From Notamacropus eugenii (lineage: Eukaryota > Chordata > Mammalia > Diprotodontia > Macropodidae): a stretch of DNA of 64,000 bases. Made by a program: the position numbers and the translations under genes. Below, one piece after another: positions 35,640 through 47,315 of the stretch. The notes beneath the pieces were generated by a model. The model was not told the origin of the DNA, made no database searches, and worked only from the letters and a program-made list of their open reading frames with translations. Positions within the stretch are counted from its first letter, which is position 1. Each line of letters begins with the position of its first letter. The stretch lies in the NCBI RefSeq assembly GCF_028372415.1, contig NC_092879.1, forward strand, positions 95,777,700 to 95,841,699, given 5' to 3'.

Positions 35640-36343
35640 GTTTTGTTAATCCATTCAAAAGCATTTCTTTTCTTCCCCCCCCCCCCCCCCCAGCTTTTCT
35701 CCCCTTCTTTGCTTGGACAGGAGGGGGAAACCTTGTGACAAATATGCAAAGTTGAGGAAAACAAATTCCTGCATTGGCCCCATCCAAGCATATGTATCTC
35801 CTTTTGTGTCTCTGTACCAGGAGATGAGCATGAGGGTAGCCTGCTTTATCATATGTGACATCAAAGTTGGTCCTTGTATTGGTCAGAGTTCTTACATCTT
35901 TCCAAGCTGTTTTTCTGTTACACTGTTGGGTTCTTGGTACAAGTTCTGATTCTCCTCACCTTACTCTGCATTAGTTCATGCCAGTCAGCCCAAATTTTTG
36001 GATGCTGTCTCTCTTGTCATTTCTCATGGCACAATAATTCCACATACACCATTCCTGGTTCAGCCATTCCCTGAGTGATGCCCACGTTCCTAGCATCCAG
36101 CCTTTTACCGTCACAAAGAAAGCTCCTGTAAATGGTTTTGCACAAAGAGGTCTTTCCTGCTTTCTTTGGTCTCTTTGGGGTATAGGCCTTGTAGCATTAT
36201 CTCAGCGTCATTGTTGAGTGACTCAATTAAATTGTGTTCAGTTAAGGGTGTGTATGATCAGCTTCTCTGTTTTTGTTTTGAGTTTTATTTGTGGCCCTAA
36301 TATAATTTTTCTAAAGGCTCTATGTACAGCTGAGAAATGGGTA
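35640..36343 (-). mobile_element. L1 3' part, antisense, interrupted by HAL1 copy 3
   Basis: CTTACTCTGCATTAGTTCATG, TTGTCATTTCTCATGGCAC and GGTTCAGCCATTCCCTGAG match the blocks at 41240-41380. The element breaks off after GAGAAATGGGTA and resumes at 38881 with ATGGGTGTTG. A parallel copy reads straight through this point at about 40195-40230. A C18-type run occurs at 35675-35692. Confidence 0.78.
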
Positions 36344-36351
36344 TTTTTTTT

Positions 36352-37310
36352 GAAAGATACATTTTAAATTTATTATGTACTTAAAAAGAAAAGTGTTGGA
36401 GGTGTAAGCTCAGTTCTTACGTGGACAGTCTCGGGCAGGTAAAGGTGAGGACTTCTAAACCTCAGAGTTCTCATGAGGCCCCCCAGGGAATAGCTGGGGA
36501 TTGAGGCGGGAAACACAGGCTATCTCGTGCATTTCCGCCTCTTCTCCGTGGGAAACTTGCTGGGGAGAGCATCCCACTCTTGAGATTAACCCATGGTCTG
36601 AGCACACCTGTTGTTGACTAGCTAAGGGCTGAGAGCAGGCACGGTATTCAGGTGCAAACTATGCGGTGGGAGAGCTTAAGTAGGGTCAGGAAAGCCTGAA
36701 GGTGCTCTTCGCGCTGAGGGGCCCTTAGAGGGCAGAGGGTCCCTCCCCTCTCCCACTCCCATTCTCTTTCTGTGTGATCCTTGCCCCTTGGGAGGAGGAG
36801 GATTCCTCTCTCCTGAGGAAGAATTCCCCCTGCACATGTAACCAAGACCCTGAATAAAGCCTAACCCTTGTTCGACTCTGGAAAGTCTCTTCTCTCATAC
36901 TTTTATCCAGTTTGGCCGCCAAAGACCAGGAAAGGTAAGACTCGGGTAGCCCTTCGGCCTCTAGGCCAGACAGAAAAGCAAGATTTACATTATAGATTCA
37001 CAGTTTCGTACATAATTCCTTCTTTCTGTTCCACAACACATACTGGAATGCTCATTTTCTTTGGTATTTATGTTCAGAAAAAAGGTAACACAAAATACAG
37101 TTTTAAAGAAGCCAGGAATTGTTACAAAGGACAGGACCTGGTCCCAGTCACTCCATTCAGTACAAAGGCAAGGCAAAGGTAAGATTTCTTTTTTAATGAA
37201 CACATGTCTTGAGGAAAAGATACTGGGAGGAGAACAAATAGCTTAGAATAGACTTAGAAAATATAACCCAAGTCATAGAATCCCTTGAGATGAGGGTCTG
37301 TTAGGCTCTT
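36352..37310 (-). other. Non-L1 tail of HAL1 copy 3, candidate 3' transduction
   Basis: Without the LTR and its duplicated site, this is about 370 bp of ordinary sequence between the HAL1 3' UTR and the terminal poly(A). It does not match the tails of copies 1 or 4. The inverse of AATAAA is at 36369-36374, placed as in a normal polyadenylated transcript. The HAL1's own A-rich end is visible at about 37312-37340. Confidence 0.68.
36394..36972 (+). mobile_element. 579-bp solo LTR
   Basis: The element starts TGTTGGAGG and ends GGCCAGACA. It is flanked by a 6-bp direct repeat, GAAAAG (36388-36393 and 36973-36978). It has AATAAA near 36854 followed by a segment closely related to 8140-8273, so both belong to one retroviral LTR group. 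No internal region is present. It inserted into the tail of HAL1 copy 3 and is therefore younger than that insertion. Confidence 0.87.
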
Positions 37311-38062
37311 TTTTTTTCCTTTTGTAAAAAATTAATTCATTTATTTTTAGTTTTCAACATTCATTTCCACAAGATTTTGAGTCCCAAATTTTCTCCCCTT
37401 CTCTTCCCTCCCCCACTCCAAGACACTGTGTGTTCTGATTATCCCTCCCCCCAATCTGCCCTCCGTTCTATCATACTCCTCCCTTCCCTTATTCCCATCT
37501 CCTCTGTTTCTTGTAGGGCAAGATAGATTTCTATACCCCATTACCTGTCTTTCCTATTTCCCAGCTGCATGTAAAAACAATTTTTAACATTAGTTTTTAA
37601 AACTTTGAGTTCCAACTTCTCTCCCTTTCTCCCTCCCTCCCCACCCATCCCTACTGAGAAGGCAAGCAATTCAATATAGGTTATACATGTGTAGTTATAC
37701 TAAAGACTTCCATAAAAGTCATATTGTGAAAGACTGACTATATTTCCCTCTATCCTATCCTGCCCCCTATTTATTCTATTCTCTCTTTCCACTTTGTCCC
37801 TCCCCCAAAGTATTTACTTCTAATTTCCTCCCTCCTCCCATTTGCCCTCCTTTCTATCATTCTCCTACACCCCACTTATCCCCTTCTTCCCTACTTTCCT
37901 ATAGTGTAAGATAGATTTTCATAGCAAATTGAGTGTGCATGTTATTCCTTCCTTAAGCCAAATGTGATGAGAGTAAGCTTCACTTTTGGGTTAGTCTGTT
38001 TTTTAAAATGTTATTTTCTTCAGCATTTTTTGGGTCTCCTTTAGCAAGTGGCTGACTCTTTT

Positions 38063-38338
38063 TCATGATTTTCCTGCATCACTCTCATTTCTCTTCCTAA
38101 TTTTTGCTTTATTTCTCATTGAATGACCCTGACAATCAGGATAACACAAGATCTGATTTTCAAAATCCTTTTTGAGCTCTTCTATGGCCTGAAACCAACT
38201 CATACTTTTCTTGGAAGCTTTGGATTGAGAAGATTTCACTTTATTTTCTTCTATTTGCATGCTTTGGTCTTCCTTGTCACCAAAGTAAGATTCTACAGTC
38301 TGATTCTTTTTCCGGTTTTTACTTGTTTCCCCAGACAT
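38063..38338 (-). pseudogene. L1 ORF1 N-terminal remnant (HAL1 copy 3)
   Basis: The frame starts MSGETSKNRKKNQTVESYFG and then encodes part of the coiled coil. At about 38135-38157 the plus strand reads CAATCAGGATAACACAAGATC, the sense strand of the ORF1 C-terminal domain. A small piece of ORF1 is therefore inverted here. The RRM is gone. Confidence 0.75.
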
Positions 38339-38887
38339 TCATTTGCCTTTTGAGCTCTTTGTTAAGGTAGATCTCTGTCAGCTGCTCGATTCCCCTACAA
38401 TTGGTGGGCCTAGAGTTCCAGAAACAGTTGCTGTCTTTGCCCCTGCTGCAGCTGTGGCTGCTGCAGTTTCCTCTGCCCCCTTCCTCCTCTGCTGCCCTGA
38501 GGCTGGGGTCTGGCCACTCCACCCTCCCACACTGGTCCCACAGGCTTTTCCCACTGACGTTCCACTTTGTCCTCGGTGTTTTGGGGTCCGGGAGTCAGGA
38601 AACTGCCACAGGTGCAAGAAATTCAATGTCTTCAAGGCCTGCTCAGGTCCTGTCTGTGCTGGTGAGGCCCATGCTGGACTGCTGCTCTGCTGCCACCATG
38701 GCATGATGGACACATCTTGGTGACCTTCAATCTGTGTTGGGCTGAGGATCTGCTTTACTCCATCATTCTGTGGGTTCTGCAACTCCAGAATGTATTTAGA
38801 ACCTTTTTTATAGGTATTTAGCTGGGCTTAGTGAGAGTGCTCTAGAAAGTCCGTGCTGTTACTCTGCCATCTTGGCTCCTATGGGTG

Positions 38888-40160
38888 TTGTTTTTTTAAT
38901 GAGACCTTTATCAGGAAAGCTTTAATACAAAGATTTTTTTTTTTTGCCCAGTTAAGTTTTTCTCTTCTGATTTTAATTGTGTTGGTTTTGTTTGGGTAAA
39001 ACTTTTTACATTTTATATGATTACAATTGAGTAGTTTATCTTCAGAGATTCTCTCTATTCCTTATTTGGTTATGAACTCTTTCTGTATCCACAGATCCCT
39101 GCTCGTCTCCTCTGTTGATGATGTAACTTTTCATATCTAAGTGGTATACCCTGGTGGACAGAGCGAGATACTGGTCTCTACCTAATTTTTGCCAGATAGC
39201 TTTCCAGTTGTCCAAGTAGTTTGCTTTGCTTTTGCTTTATGTAGAACACCAAAGTGGGTTCTTGTTTTAAACCAGTACCAAATCATTTTGATGATTACTG
39301 TTTAGTAACGTAGTGTGAAATCATAGTAGTGTAGCGTGAAATGCTGGGCCTCCTTCCTGTCCACTTTTTCATTATTTCCTTTGAGATTCTTGACTTTTTG
39401 TTCTTCCAGATAAATTTCATAACCTTTTTTTTCAAGCTCTTTGATAGTTTGGTTGGTATATCACTGAGTAAGTAAATTAGGAAGGTTTGTTATTTTTATT
39501 GTATTGGCTTGACCCCCATATGAGGGGTTAATATTTCTCCACTGATTTAGATCTGTCTTAATTTGTGTAAAGAATGTTTTATATTTGGGTTCATATAGTT
39601 CTTGCGTGTGAATTGGTAAGTAAACTCTCAAGTATTTTATACCATCTGTAGTTATTTTAAATGATATTTCTCTTTCTCTCCCTTCCTGCTGGATTTTCTT
39701 GGCAATATACAGGAGTACTAATGACTTACATGAATGTGTTTTTTATATCTTGCAACTTAACTGAAGTTATTCATTGTTTCAATTAATTTTTAGCTGACTC
39801 CCTAGGGTGCTCTGGGTAAACCATCATATCATCTGCAAAAGGCAACATGTATTGCCTTTTGGCTTATGCCTTTTGCCCCAATTTTTTTCTCATCTTATTG
39901 ATGTAACTAGTATATCTATCATGTATCAAAATATGGTAGTTCATTTCTTCCTGTGCTTTCCAGTATTTTTTTTGAACAGAAATGAGTATTATATTTTGCA
40001 AAAAGCCTTTTCTATATGTATTGCTATAACCATGCCGTTTTGTTCTTGTTATTAATATGGTTAATTATGTTTGCAATTTTCTTAATATTAAAACAATTCT
40101 GCATTCCTGGTTTAACTGTAACCTGGTCATAGAGTATGATCTTTGTCATAAATTGCTGTA
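38888..40160 (-). mobile_element. L1 ORF2 reverse transcriptase region, antisense
   Basis: At 39822-39839 the complement encodes FADDMM, the L1-type reverse transcriptase active-site region. Flanking blocks continue the antisense order of ORF2. It is riddled with stops. Confidence 0.75.
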
Positions 40161-40164
40161 GCCT

Positions 40165-40800
40165 CTTTGATAAAGTTTTTCCAAAGGTACTATGTACAGT
40201 TGAGAAATAGGTGTTGTTGTTTTTAATAAGACCTTTATTAGAAAAAACCTTATTGCAAAGGTTTTTCCCCAGTTAACTGTTTCTCCCCTAATTTTAATTA
40301 TATTGGTTTACTTTGAATAAAAACTTTAAAAATTTTATATTATCATAATGTGCACCTTATCTTTCAGTATCATCCCTCTCCCTCATTTGGTCATGAACCT
40401 TTTAAGGATTTAGCATTTTTGTATTAATTTCCATGAGGCACATTGGTCTCCATACATAGATTTCTTTCCTCATTCTGACTCTCCCTGGTTTAGGTATTAA
40501 AATAATATTTGTATAAAATAGCAGGAATTTGTGGAAATACTTTTTGTTCCTATTTTTGCAAGCAGGTTATGAAATGTCAGAATTAATTGTTCTTTAAATG
40601 TTTACTAGGCTTTGCCGGTAAATCCATCTGCTCTCAGGGTTTTCTTGTTTTCGAATTCATGTATAGTCTGTTCAGTTTATTTCATTTTACTGAGGTGGGT
40701 TACTTAAATTCTGTATATTTATGATAATCTGGGCATTTTATATTTTTAGAAATTTTTATTTATTCCATTAAAATTTTTGGTTTAATTGGCATGTAATTGG
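40165..40800 (-). mobile_element. L1 ORF2 segment, second copy, antisense
   Basis: CCAAAGGTACTATGTACAG and AATAGGTGTTGTTGTTTTTAATAAGACC repeat, in diverged form, the sequence that is split by HAL1 copy 3 at 36310-36342 and 38881-38910. This gives an uninterrupted reference for that insertion site. Confidence 0.65.
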
Positions 40801-40829
40801 AGAAAATGGTTTATTTTTCTTTTTTTTTT

Positions 40830-41500
40830 AAAGTTTAATAGTATTTTCCCCCAGGTGCATGTCAAGAAAATTTTTAGCCTTCATTTTTACAAGATTTTGA
40901 GATCCAAATTTTCTCCCTTCCTCTCTTCCCTTCCTTCTTCTGAAAATGGTAGGCAGTTTGTTATAATTTATGCATGTGCTATCTTGTAAAAATATTGTCA
41001 TATTAGTCACAGTTGTGAAAAAAGCAGATTAAGAAAAAGCACAAGAAAGAATAAAGTAAGTGAAAAAATATGCTTTGATCTGCATTCAGAGTCCATCAGT
41101 TCTTTATCTGAATATGGATAACATTTTCCTTCATGAGTCCTTTGTAATTGTCTTGGATCATTGTGCTGCTGAGAATAGCTGACTCATTCATAGTTGATCA
41201 TCACACAATATAACTGGTATTGTGCATAATGTTTTCCTGGTTCTGCTCATTTTACTTTGCATCAGTTCATACAAGACTTTCCAGGATTTTCTGAAATCTG
41301 CCTGTTCATCATTTCTTATAGCACAATAGTATTCCATTACAATCATGTACCACAACTTGTTCAGCCATTCCCCAATTGATGGGCATCCCCTCAATTTCCA
41401 ATATTTTGTGACCATGAAAAGGGTTGCTATAAATACTTTTGCACATGTAGGTCCCTTTCCCTTCTTTAATGATCTCTTTGGGATACAAGAAAATAGTTTC
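40830..41500 (-). mobile_element. L1 3' end (ORF2 C-terminus and 3' UTR), antisense
   Basis: The minus frame at 41188-41415 includes GCPSIGEWLNKLWYMIVM and EYYCAIRNDEQADFRKSW, the conserved C-terminal part of marsupial-type L1 ORF2. The pyrimidine-rich 3' UTR lies at 40870-40930. It is one of the better preserved L1 ends in the window. Confidence 0.83.
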
Positions 41501-44103
41501 TAATGACTTATTTTTTGTTGTGACTTTTAAATTTTTGATACTGGTAATTTGGTTCTCTGCTTTTAAAACATCAAATAAGTGAATATTTTATTATCCTTCC
41601 CCCCATCCTGAGTTCTTAATTTTATGTTTTTATTCATTTGATATTTGTTTTCAACTTAATTTCTTCTTTAATTTTCAGAATTTTTATTTTGGTGTTTAAT
41701 TGAGATTTTAAAATGTGTTAGTTTTCTACATTTTTATGCCATTTCATTTTTCTGTTCTTTTTTGTTCATTAAAGATTTAGAGATACAAATTTTTTCCTAA
41801 TGACTGCGTTGGCTGCTTCCTATAAATTTTATCATGTGGTCTTAATGTTGCAATTTTGAAGAAATTTTCTATTTTTTCCTTGGTCTGTTCTTTGACCCAC
41901 CAATTCTTTAGGATTAAAGTAGTCTCAAGTTAACTTAATCCTTTCTGCATTGTTGCTTAACTGATTTTTTTATTGTACAATGTTTTCAGTAAGGATGAGT
42001 ATATTATTTCTGTTCTTCTGCATCATTTGATGATTTTATGTCCTACTCCTTGATCGCTTTTTGGAAAGATGCCTTGTATAGCTAGGAAATTTATGCACTC
42101 CTTTCTTATTTTAAAATGATTTTTATGAATATCTTTGGTTTTTATGTTATCTAGATTTCCCTCTGTATCCCTCTCCTGTCTCTCCTCAGAGCCATCCTTT
42201 AGAAAAAAAAATTTAGAGAAAAAAGGGAAAAGGGGAAAAAACTGACAAAAGATTAATACCTTGGGGGAAAAAAACCTGACAATATATGTGATATTCTCAC
42301 CTGTACACTTCCCTCCTCTGCAGAGAAGTAGGTGAAGGTACCTTCTATCTCTTTTGGGGGGGGCAAGCTCATTTGTAATTGTGCTATATTCATTTTCAGT
42401 TGTTTCCTTGTCTCTTCCATTTCTATTGTTATAGATTGATTTTTCCCTGCTTCAGTTTGCATAATTTCATATGTCTTTCCACAGTTCCCTGTATCATGAG
42501 ATTCCTTGTTTCTTATGTTTTATTACATTGATGTATCATGATTTATTGTTGGACAGCTCTTTTGTTTCCATTTCTTTGCTGCCACAAAATATTCTGCTCT
42601 AAATATTTTGGTACAACCTTTCTTTTTGTCAATGACCTTCTTAGGATTAAACCTAACAGTGGCATCTCTGCGTCAGTGGGCATAGAATTTTTAACTACTG
42701 TTTTTTGGTATAATTCCAAATTACCTTCTACAATGGTTGTATTAATTCACAGTTCTACCAATATTCCAATATAATGTGTCTGTCTTTCTGTAATGGCTCC
42801 AACGTGACTTTCCCCATTTTTGCCAACTGGTGAGGGTGAAGGGTGAATTAATTGTGGATTATGGTATAAGCCCAATTTCTTCCAAATAGCAGTTCCTCTC
42901 AAATATGGAGTTCTTTTCTAATTATTTTCTATTTTCAGTTTTATCACATAATGAATTTTTGAGTTGCAGTCTTCTTGATTCCTTTTCCCCTCTTGGTATT
43001 AGAATGTAAATTAATTTGAATAGGGGTCATATCTTTCTTTGGATTTGAATTCCTAGCCGAGTGCCTGGCCCCTCGGTGGTGCTTACTAAACATTTGTTAA
43101 TTATCTCCTTTCTCGCATTGATCAATGTGTTTTTAAACTAAGACCAAATGGTTTTGATAATTGCTGCTTTATAATATAGTTGGAGGTCTGGAAATAGTCC
43201 TTCCCTGCATGCCTGCTTTCCCCCTCCCCCCATTATTTCTCTTGATATTTTAGACCTTTTGTTCATCCAAATGAATTTTGTTATTTTCTCTAGTTGTAGA
43301 AAGTAGCCCTTTGATAGTTCGATTGGTGAAACATTAAAACATTTTGTAACTGAATAAAGTAACCCTCAGACATTTTGTGCATTTTGTTATTTTGAATAAG
43401 ATTTCCCTATTGTTGCCCCTTGGAGTGTTTTGTCATTAGACAGAAATACTGTTGATTTTTGTAGGTCTATTTCTAAGCCTGCAACTTGGCTGAAGTTATT
43501 GTCTCAATTAGATTCTTTGCCAATTCCCTAAGATTTCTGAAGTAAATCATTATGTCACCTATAGAGGTATGATTTTATCTCTTCCTTGCTAATCTTTATG
43601 CCTTTAATTTCTTTATCTTATTGCAACATTTCTAGAACTAAATCAAATAATAATGGAGAAACTGAAGGCGTCCTTGATTTACTCCTGTATTCCACGGGTA
43701 AGCTTATAGTATATCCCTACTGAATATGATGCTTGCTTTTTGTTTTAGATAGATGCTTTTTATGTTATTAAAAAATCTTTATACTTTGTGTGGATTTTGT
43801 TTCAGCATAAAAGATTGGTTTATTTTTGTCAAAGGCATTTTCTGCATTTATGGAGATGAATGTGTGATTTTGCAACATTTTGTTTTTACTGTGATTATGT
43901 TGATTTCATAGTGTCAAATCATCTTTGCAGCTCTGGTATAAATCCAGCATGACCATAATGAATAATTTGAGGATGAATCGATATAGTGTATTTGACAGGA
44001 TTTTATTCAAAATTTTTGAATGAATATTCATGAATGATACTAGTCTGTAGTTCTTTCTTTTTCCTTCTTTGGTTTAGGTATTAGGACTGTTTTTGTCTCT
44101 TTA
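41501..44103 (-). mobile_element. Old L1 ORF2 remnants, antisense
   Basis: T-rich sequence in the antisense style of ORF2. At about 43545-43575 a decayed counterpart of the reverse transcriptase active-site region appears (AATCATTATGTCACCTATAG). At least two diverged copies seem to be joined. Stops are frequent in all frames. Confidence 0.6.
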
Positions 44104-44374
44104 GGCAGCTAGGTGCCACAGTAGATAGAGTGCTGGGCCTGGAGTAAGGGAGTCCCATGTTCAAATTCTGCCTCAGCCATAATGTGTGTCTGTGTGACCT
44201 TAGGCAAGTTACTTAATCTCTTTCTGCCTCAGCCTCCTCAATTGAAAAATGGGGATAATAGTTCCAGACTTGTTGTGAGGATCAAATGTGAAAGGAAAGC
44301 GATCTGTAAAGTGCTTAGCACTTTAGTAGTAGTAGCACTTACAAAATGATTGTTCCCTTTCCTTTATACAAAGA
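44104..44374 (+). mobile_element. MIR/MON1-type CORE-SINE
   Basis: GGCAGCTAGGTGCCACAGTAG is followed by GTGACCTTAGGCAAGTTAC, TTGAAAAATGGGGATAATAG, GTTGTGAGGATCAAATGTG and GTAAAGTGCTTAGCACTTTAG. The element is near complete and inserted in an antisense L1. Confidence 0.83.
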
Positions 44375-46600
44375 TTTTGGGAGAGTATTTTTTCTTCAAT
44401 TTGGGGGAATAATTTTTATAGCATTGTTGCCAATGACTTAAATATTAGATAGAATTCCTCTGTAAATACATCTCTAGTAACATTTTTTCCCTTTACATGT
44501 AGTTTCATTTCCTTTTCTGGAATGAGATGAATTAAAGTCTCTATTTGGTGTTCTGTGAGGGTTTTATGTTTTTCAGCAGTGCTCTGTTTCTTTTCGGCAC
44601 TCAGTTTCGTTGGCAGTTACTTGTATAGTGGCTTCTGATAATCTTTTTGTATTCTGCTTTTGCTATGATTTTATATTGTTAATTTGTTGATTTTCTTCTC
44701 TACTTTAAAAATCAAGTTGACTAAAAGCTTGTAATTTTTTCCTTTCAAAGAACCAGATTTTAGTAGTGTTTGTTATTTTTCTAGTTTTTTTTTTGGTATC
44801 CAATTTCTATTTCTCTTCTAATTTTCAAGATTTCCTCTTTTGTGCTTATTTTGAATTTCCGATTTTCAAAATATATATATTCATTTCCTTAATCCTCTTT
44901 CCTTTTCGATTTTATTAATGTATCTTGGGATATATACATATGTGTGTGCACTTATGTGCATGTGCATGTCATTTCCTCTCTCAGATTGCTTTATCTGCTT
45001 CCCTGAAATTTTTATATGTCGTTTTATCATTTTTTTGTGCCCCTCCCCTTTAAAACATAGTACTTTGTCCCTATGATTAATTTTGCTTAATCTGTTTTAA
45101 GGCTACCCTGGCCCCTCCTGCTTGTTAACCCTTTTCTTTGTGTTGAAGTCTTAATAATTTCTTTTTGTTTAGTAACTTCCCCTCTTCCTTATTTTTTCTA
45201 GTCAGTTAAGTATTTAGTGCAAAATCTCCTTATTTGCCTCCCCTTCAACTTCCTGTGATTTAAAAGTATTTTTGTTGTTTTCTGTGTCTTTATCTAAGGA
45301 TTATTTTACCTTGTTGTCTTCATCGATTTCTTGCTGTCTGTTCTGAGCTTTGAGTCTTTGATTCATGGTTTCTTTACTTATTTATTCCATCTTTACCCTC
45401 TTTGTGTTACAAAATTGAAGTAGCAAGTTTGACTTGCTTCTTCTAACCAATTTCTGTGTTACTGCTATTACAAATCTTATCCCCCTACCTCCTACCATTT
45501 TTTTTTTCTGTTCTACCTCTTAAAGTTATCAATCCTTTGGGGAGGCAATGAGGATGGAAGTGTTGTAAATCCCAAATCAAACAGTACAATTCTGCCCCCT
45601 TCTTGCCCCATGATAATTTTCTTTCCTCTTTTCTATGCAATCTCTTCTCTGCGTCCATGCTCTCCTACCTTTCTAGGTGTTGCTGTCCCCAGAACTATGA
45701 CTTCTGTTCTCCTGAGACAAGATGTTGTATATGGGGGCCTACCATTTCTCAGAAAAAGTGATCTTGTGCACCAGCTTCTGAGGATGAGACTCATTGGAAA
45801 GTTCCTGTCTCCAGTTGTGAGAGTGTTATCCAATGGGACCCTTTCTCCCCATTGCGCCCAAAGTTCCCTCTTTCCTATTTCTCCTTATGCCACCTCACCC
45901 ATCTCCTATAGTCCCTCTTCTTGCTAAGTGATACAGGAGTTATTTTGCTTGCTTGGTTGCCTTTGATTTAATTAGGCACATCCCACACTCCCCTTTATTC
46001 TCTCATTCACCTCTTTCCTTTTATGCATCCTTTCTTTTCTGTAATTTATTCCCACTAGTTACACTGATTTGTCTGTGAGGAATGGGTTGTAGGATTTAGT
46101 CAAGGCTACTTTATACCTGCTCTTCCACTTTCACTTTTTAATTCTTTTAAATTCCCCTTTCATTTTCTTCCTCTCCTGTACTTTTCGAAAGCAATCTTTT
46201 AATTTCCCCTCTGCTGTTTCTTTTCATTTTAACCTAATAGGTGACTTTGTCTTTCTAGATTTTTTTTATAGTCTTTAAAGATGCAGTAATTTATTTCTCA
46301 TACGTTCCTGGGTAGCAGCATTCGTTTGCCTTTCTTGTATTTCTGTTGTTTGGGGGGTGGGGGTGGTGTTTGCAAGTCTAATAAGCTGCTCACATCTCTC
46401 TTTTATTCAGGACTGTCTGAAACACCTCTTTTATTAAATGCTCAGCCCCCCTCCCCTCATTGATGATTAGGTTCAGGATTGCAGGATGTGCTATTTTGGG
46501 TTGAATCTTGAGCTCCCTTGCCTTTTCAGAATATATTATTCCGTTCCTTTCTGGAATTTGTGGTAGGTGCCGAATAGTCTTGTGCTATCAAATTTCATGT
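44375..46600 (-). mobile_element. Old L1 ORF2 5' part, antisense
   Basis: The L1-like antisense composition continues (e.g. AATTTTCAAGATTTCCTC, AATCTTTTTGTATTCTGC). The 45500-46600 part is less certain. A plus-strand frame at 45610-45927 has no recognisable family. Confidence 0.5.
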
Positions 46601-46619
46601 TGTTTATGTTAGAAAATCT

Positions 46620-47095
46620 GCTCCCTCTTTCAGCTGTAGCACTCGCTTATCTTTTAGAAAGTGAAATGTAATCACTGGTTATTGGAATTTGAAGCATAGG
46701 GTTTTGGGTCTTGTTTTTTTTATTTTGGAGGTGATCTGAGATAGGAGGAGGAGGATTTGGAGGAGATCTGTAGATGATTTGCGTTGGGTGCTTTTTTTCT
46801 GTATCCAGGAAGGCTGGGAAGTTCTCTTGTATTATTTCTTGCAATAGAGTGTTTAGAATTTTGGTCTTATCACACCCTGGGGAGCTTCCGGTCCTTCAGC
46901 ATCTCTCTGAATCCTCTTGGATGCTCATGTTTTGCTTGGATAGAGATGATGGTTTCGCTTCTCCTCTTCCAGACTGTCCTTCACTTTGTGTACTTATGTT
47001 CCCAACATATTGTTCTCTAGGCTTAAACAGAGATAGCTATGGACTTTTTTGTTATAAGGAAAAGTTCATTGCTGGCCTGAAATTTTTTTTTTGGT
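46620..47095 (-). pseudogene. L1 ORF1 fragment of another L1 family
   Basis: The minus frame at 46647-46844 contains MQEIIQENFPAFLDTEKKH and IIYRSPPNPPPP. These resemble the RRM end of ORF1p: human L1 has QDIIQENFP and a QRTP motif at the same place. It is more diverged from the HAL1 copies than they are from each other. Confidence 0.72.
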
Positions 47096-47097
47096 AA

Positions 47098-47233
47098 ACT
47101 TAGTTGACTTTTCAAGATACAATCATGTCATCTGCTTTGAATTCATCTGTGTGAATTCCTCTAGTATCTTGCATGTCTTCTTTCAATGACTAGTATTTCC
47201 TGTATAATAGATATGGTAAGAATAGGCATCCCT

Positions 47234-47315
<82 letters not shown>

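Larger units (their letters stand above)
36344..38880 (-). mobile_element. HAL1-like element, copy 3, internally deleted
   Basis: The 5' end (complement CTGCCATCTTGGCTCCT) is at 38880. The 5' UTR occupies about 38339-38880, and the start of ORF1 lies at 38063-38338. Most of ORF1 is missing. The 3' UTR resumes at about 37980 and ends near 37320. A further non-L1 tail runs to 36344 and includes a later solo LTR. The minus strand ends with AATAAA, 17 nt, then A8 at 36351-36344. The flanks ATGGGTA and ATGGGTG (36337 and 38881) fit a short TSD inside an old L1. Confidence 0.8.

Noticed and set aside
38343-38782. 126- and 134-codon frames on opposite strands
   Set aside because: They lie in the 5' UTR of HAL1 copy 3, which is GC-rich. 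Similar frames appear in the 5' UTRs of the other copies without shared protein sequence.
45610-45927. 105-codon plus-strand frame
   Set aside because: It falls in a region that looks like antisense L1, has no family resemblance, and has an overlapping frame on the other strand.
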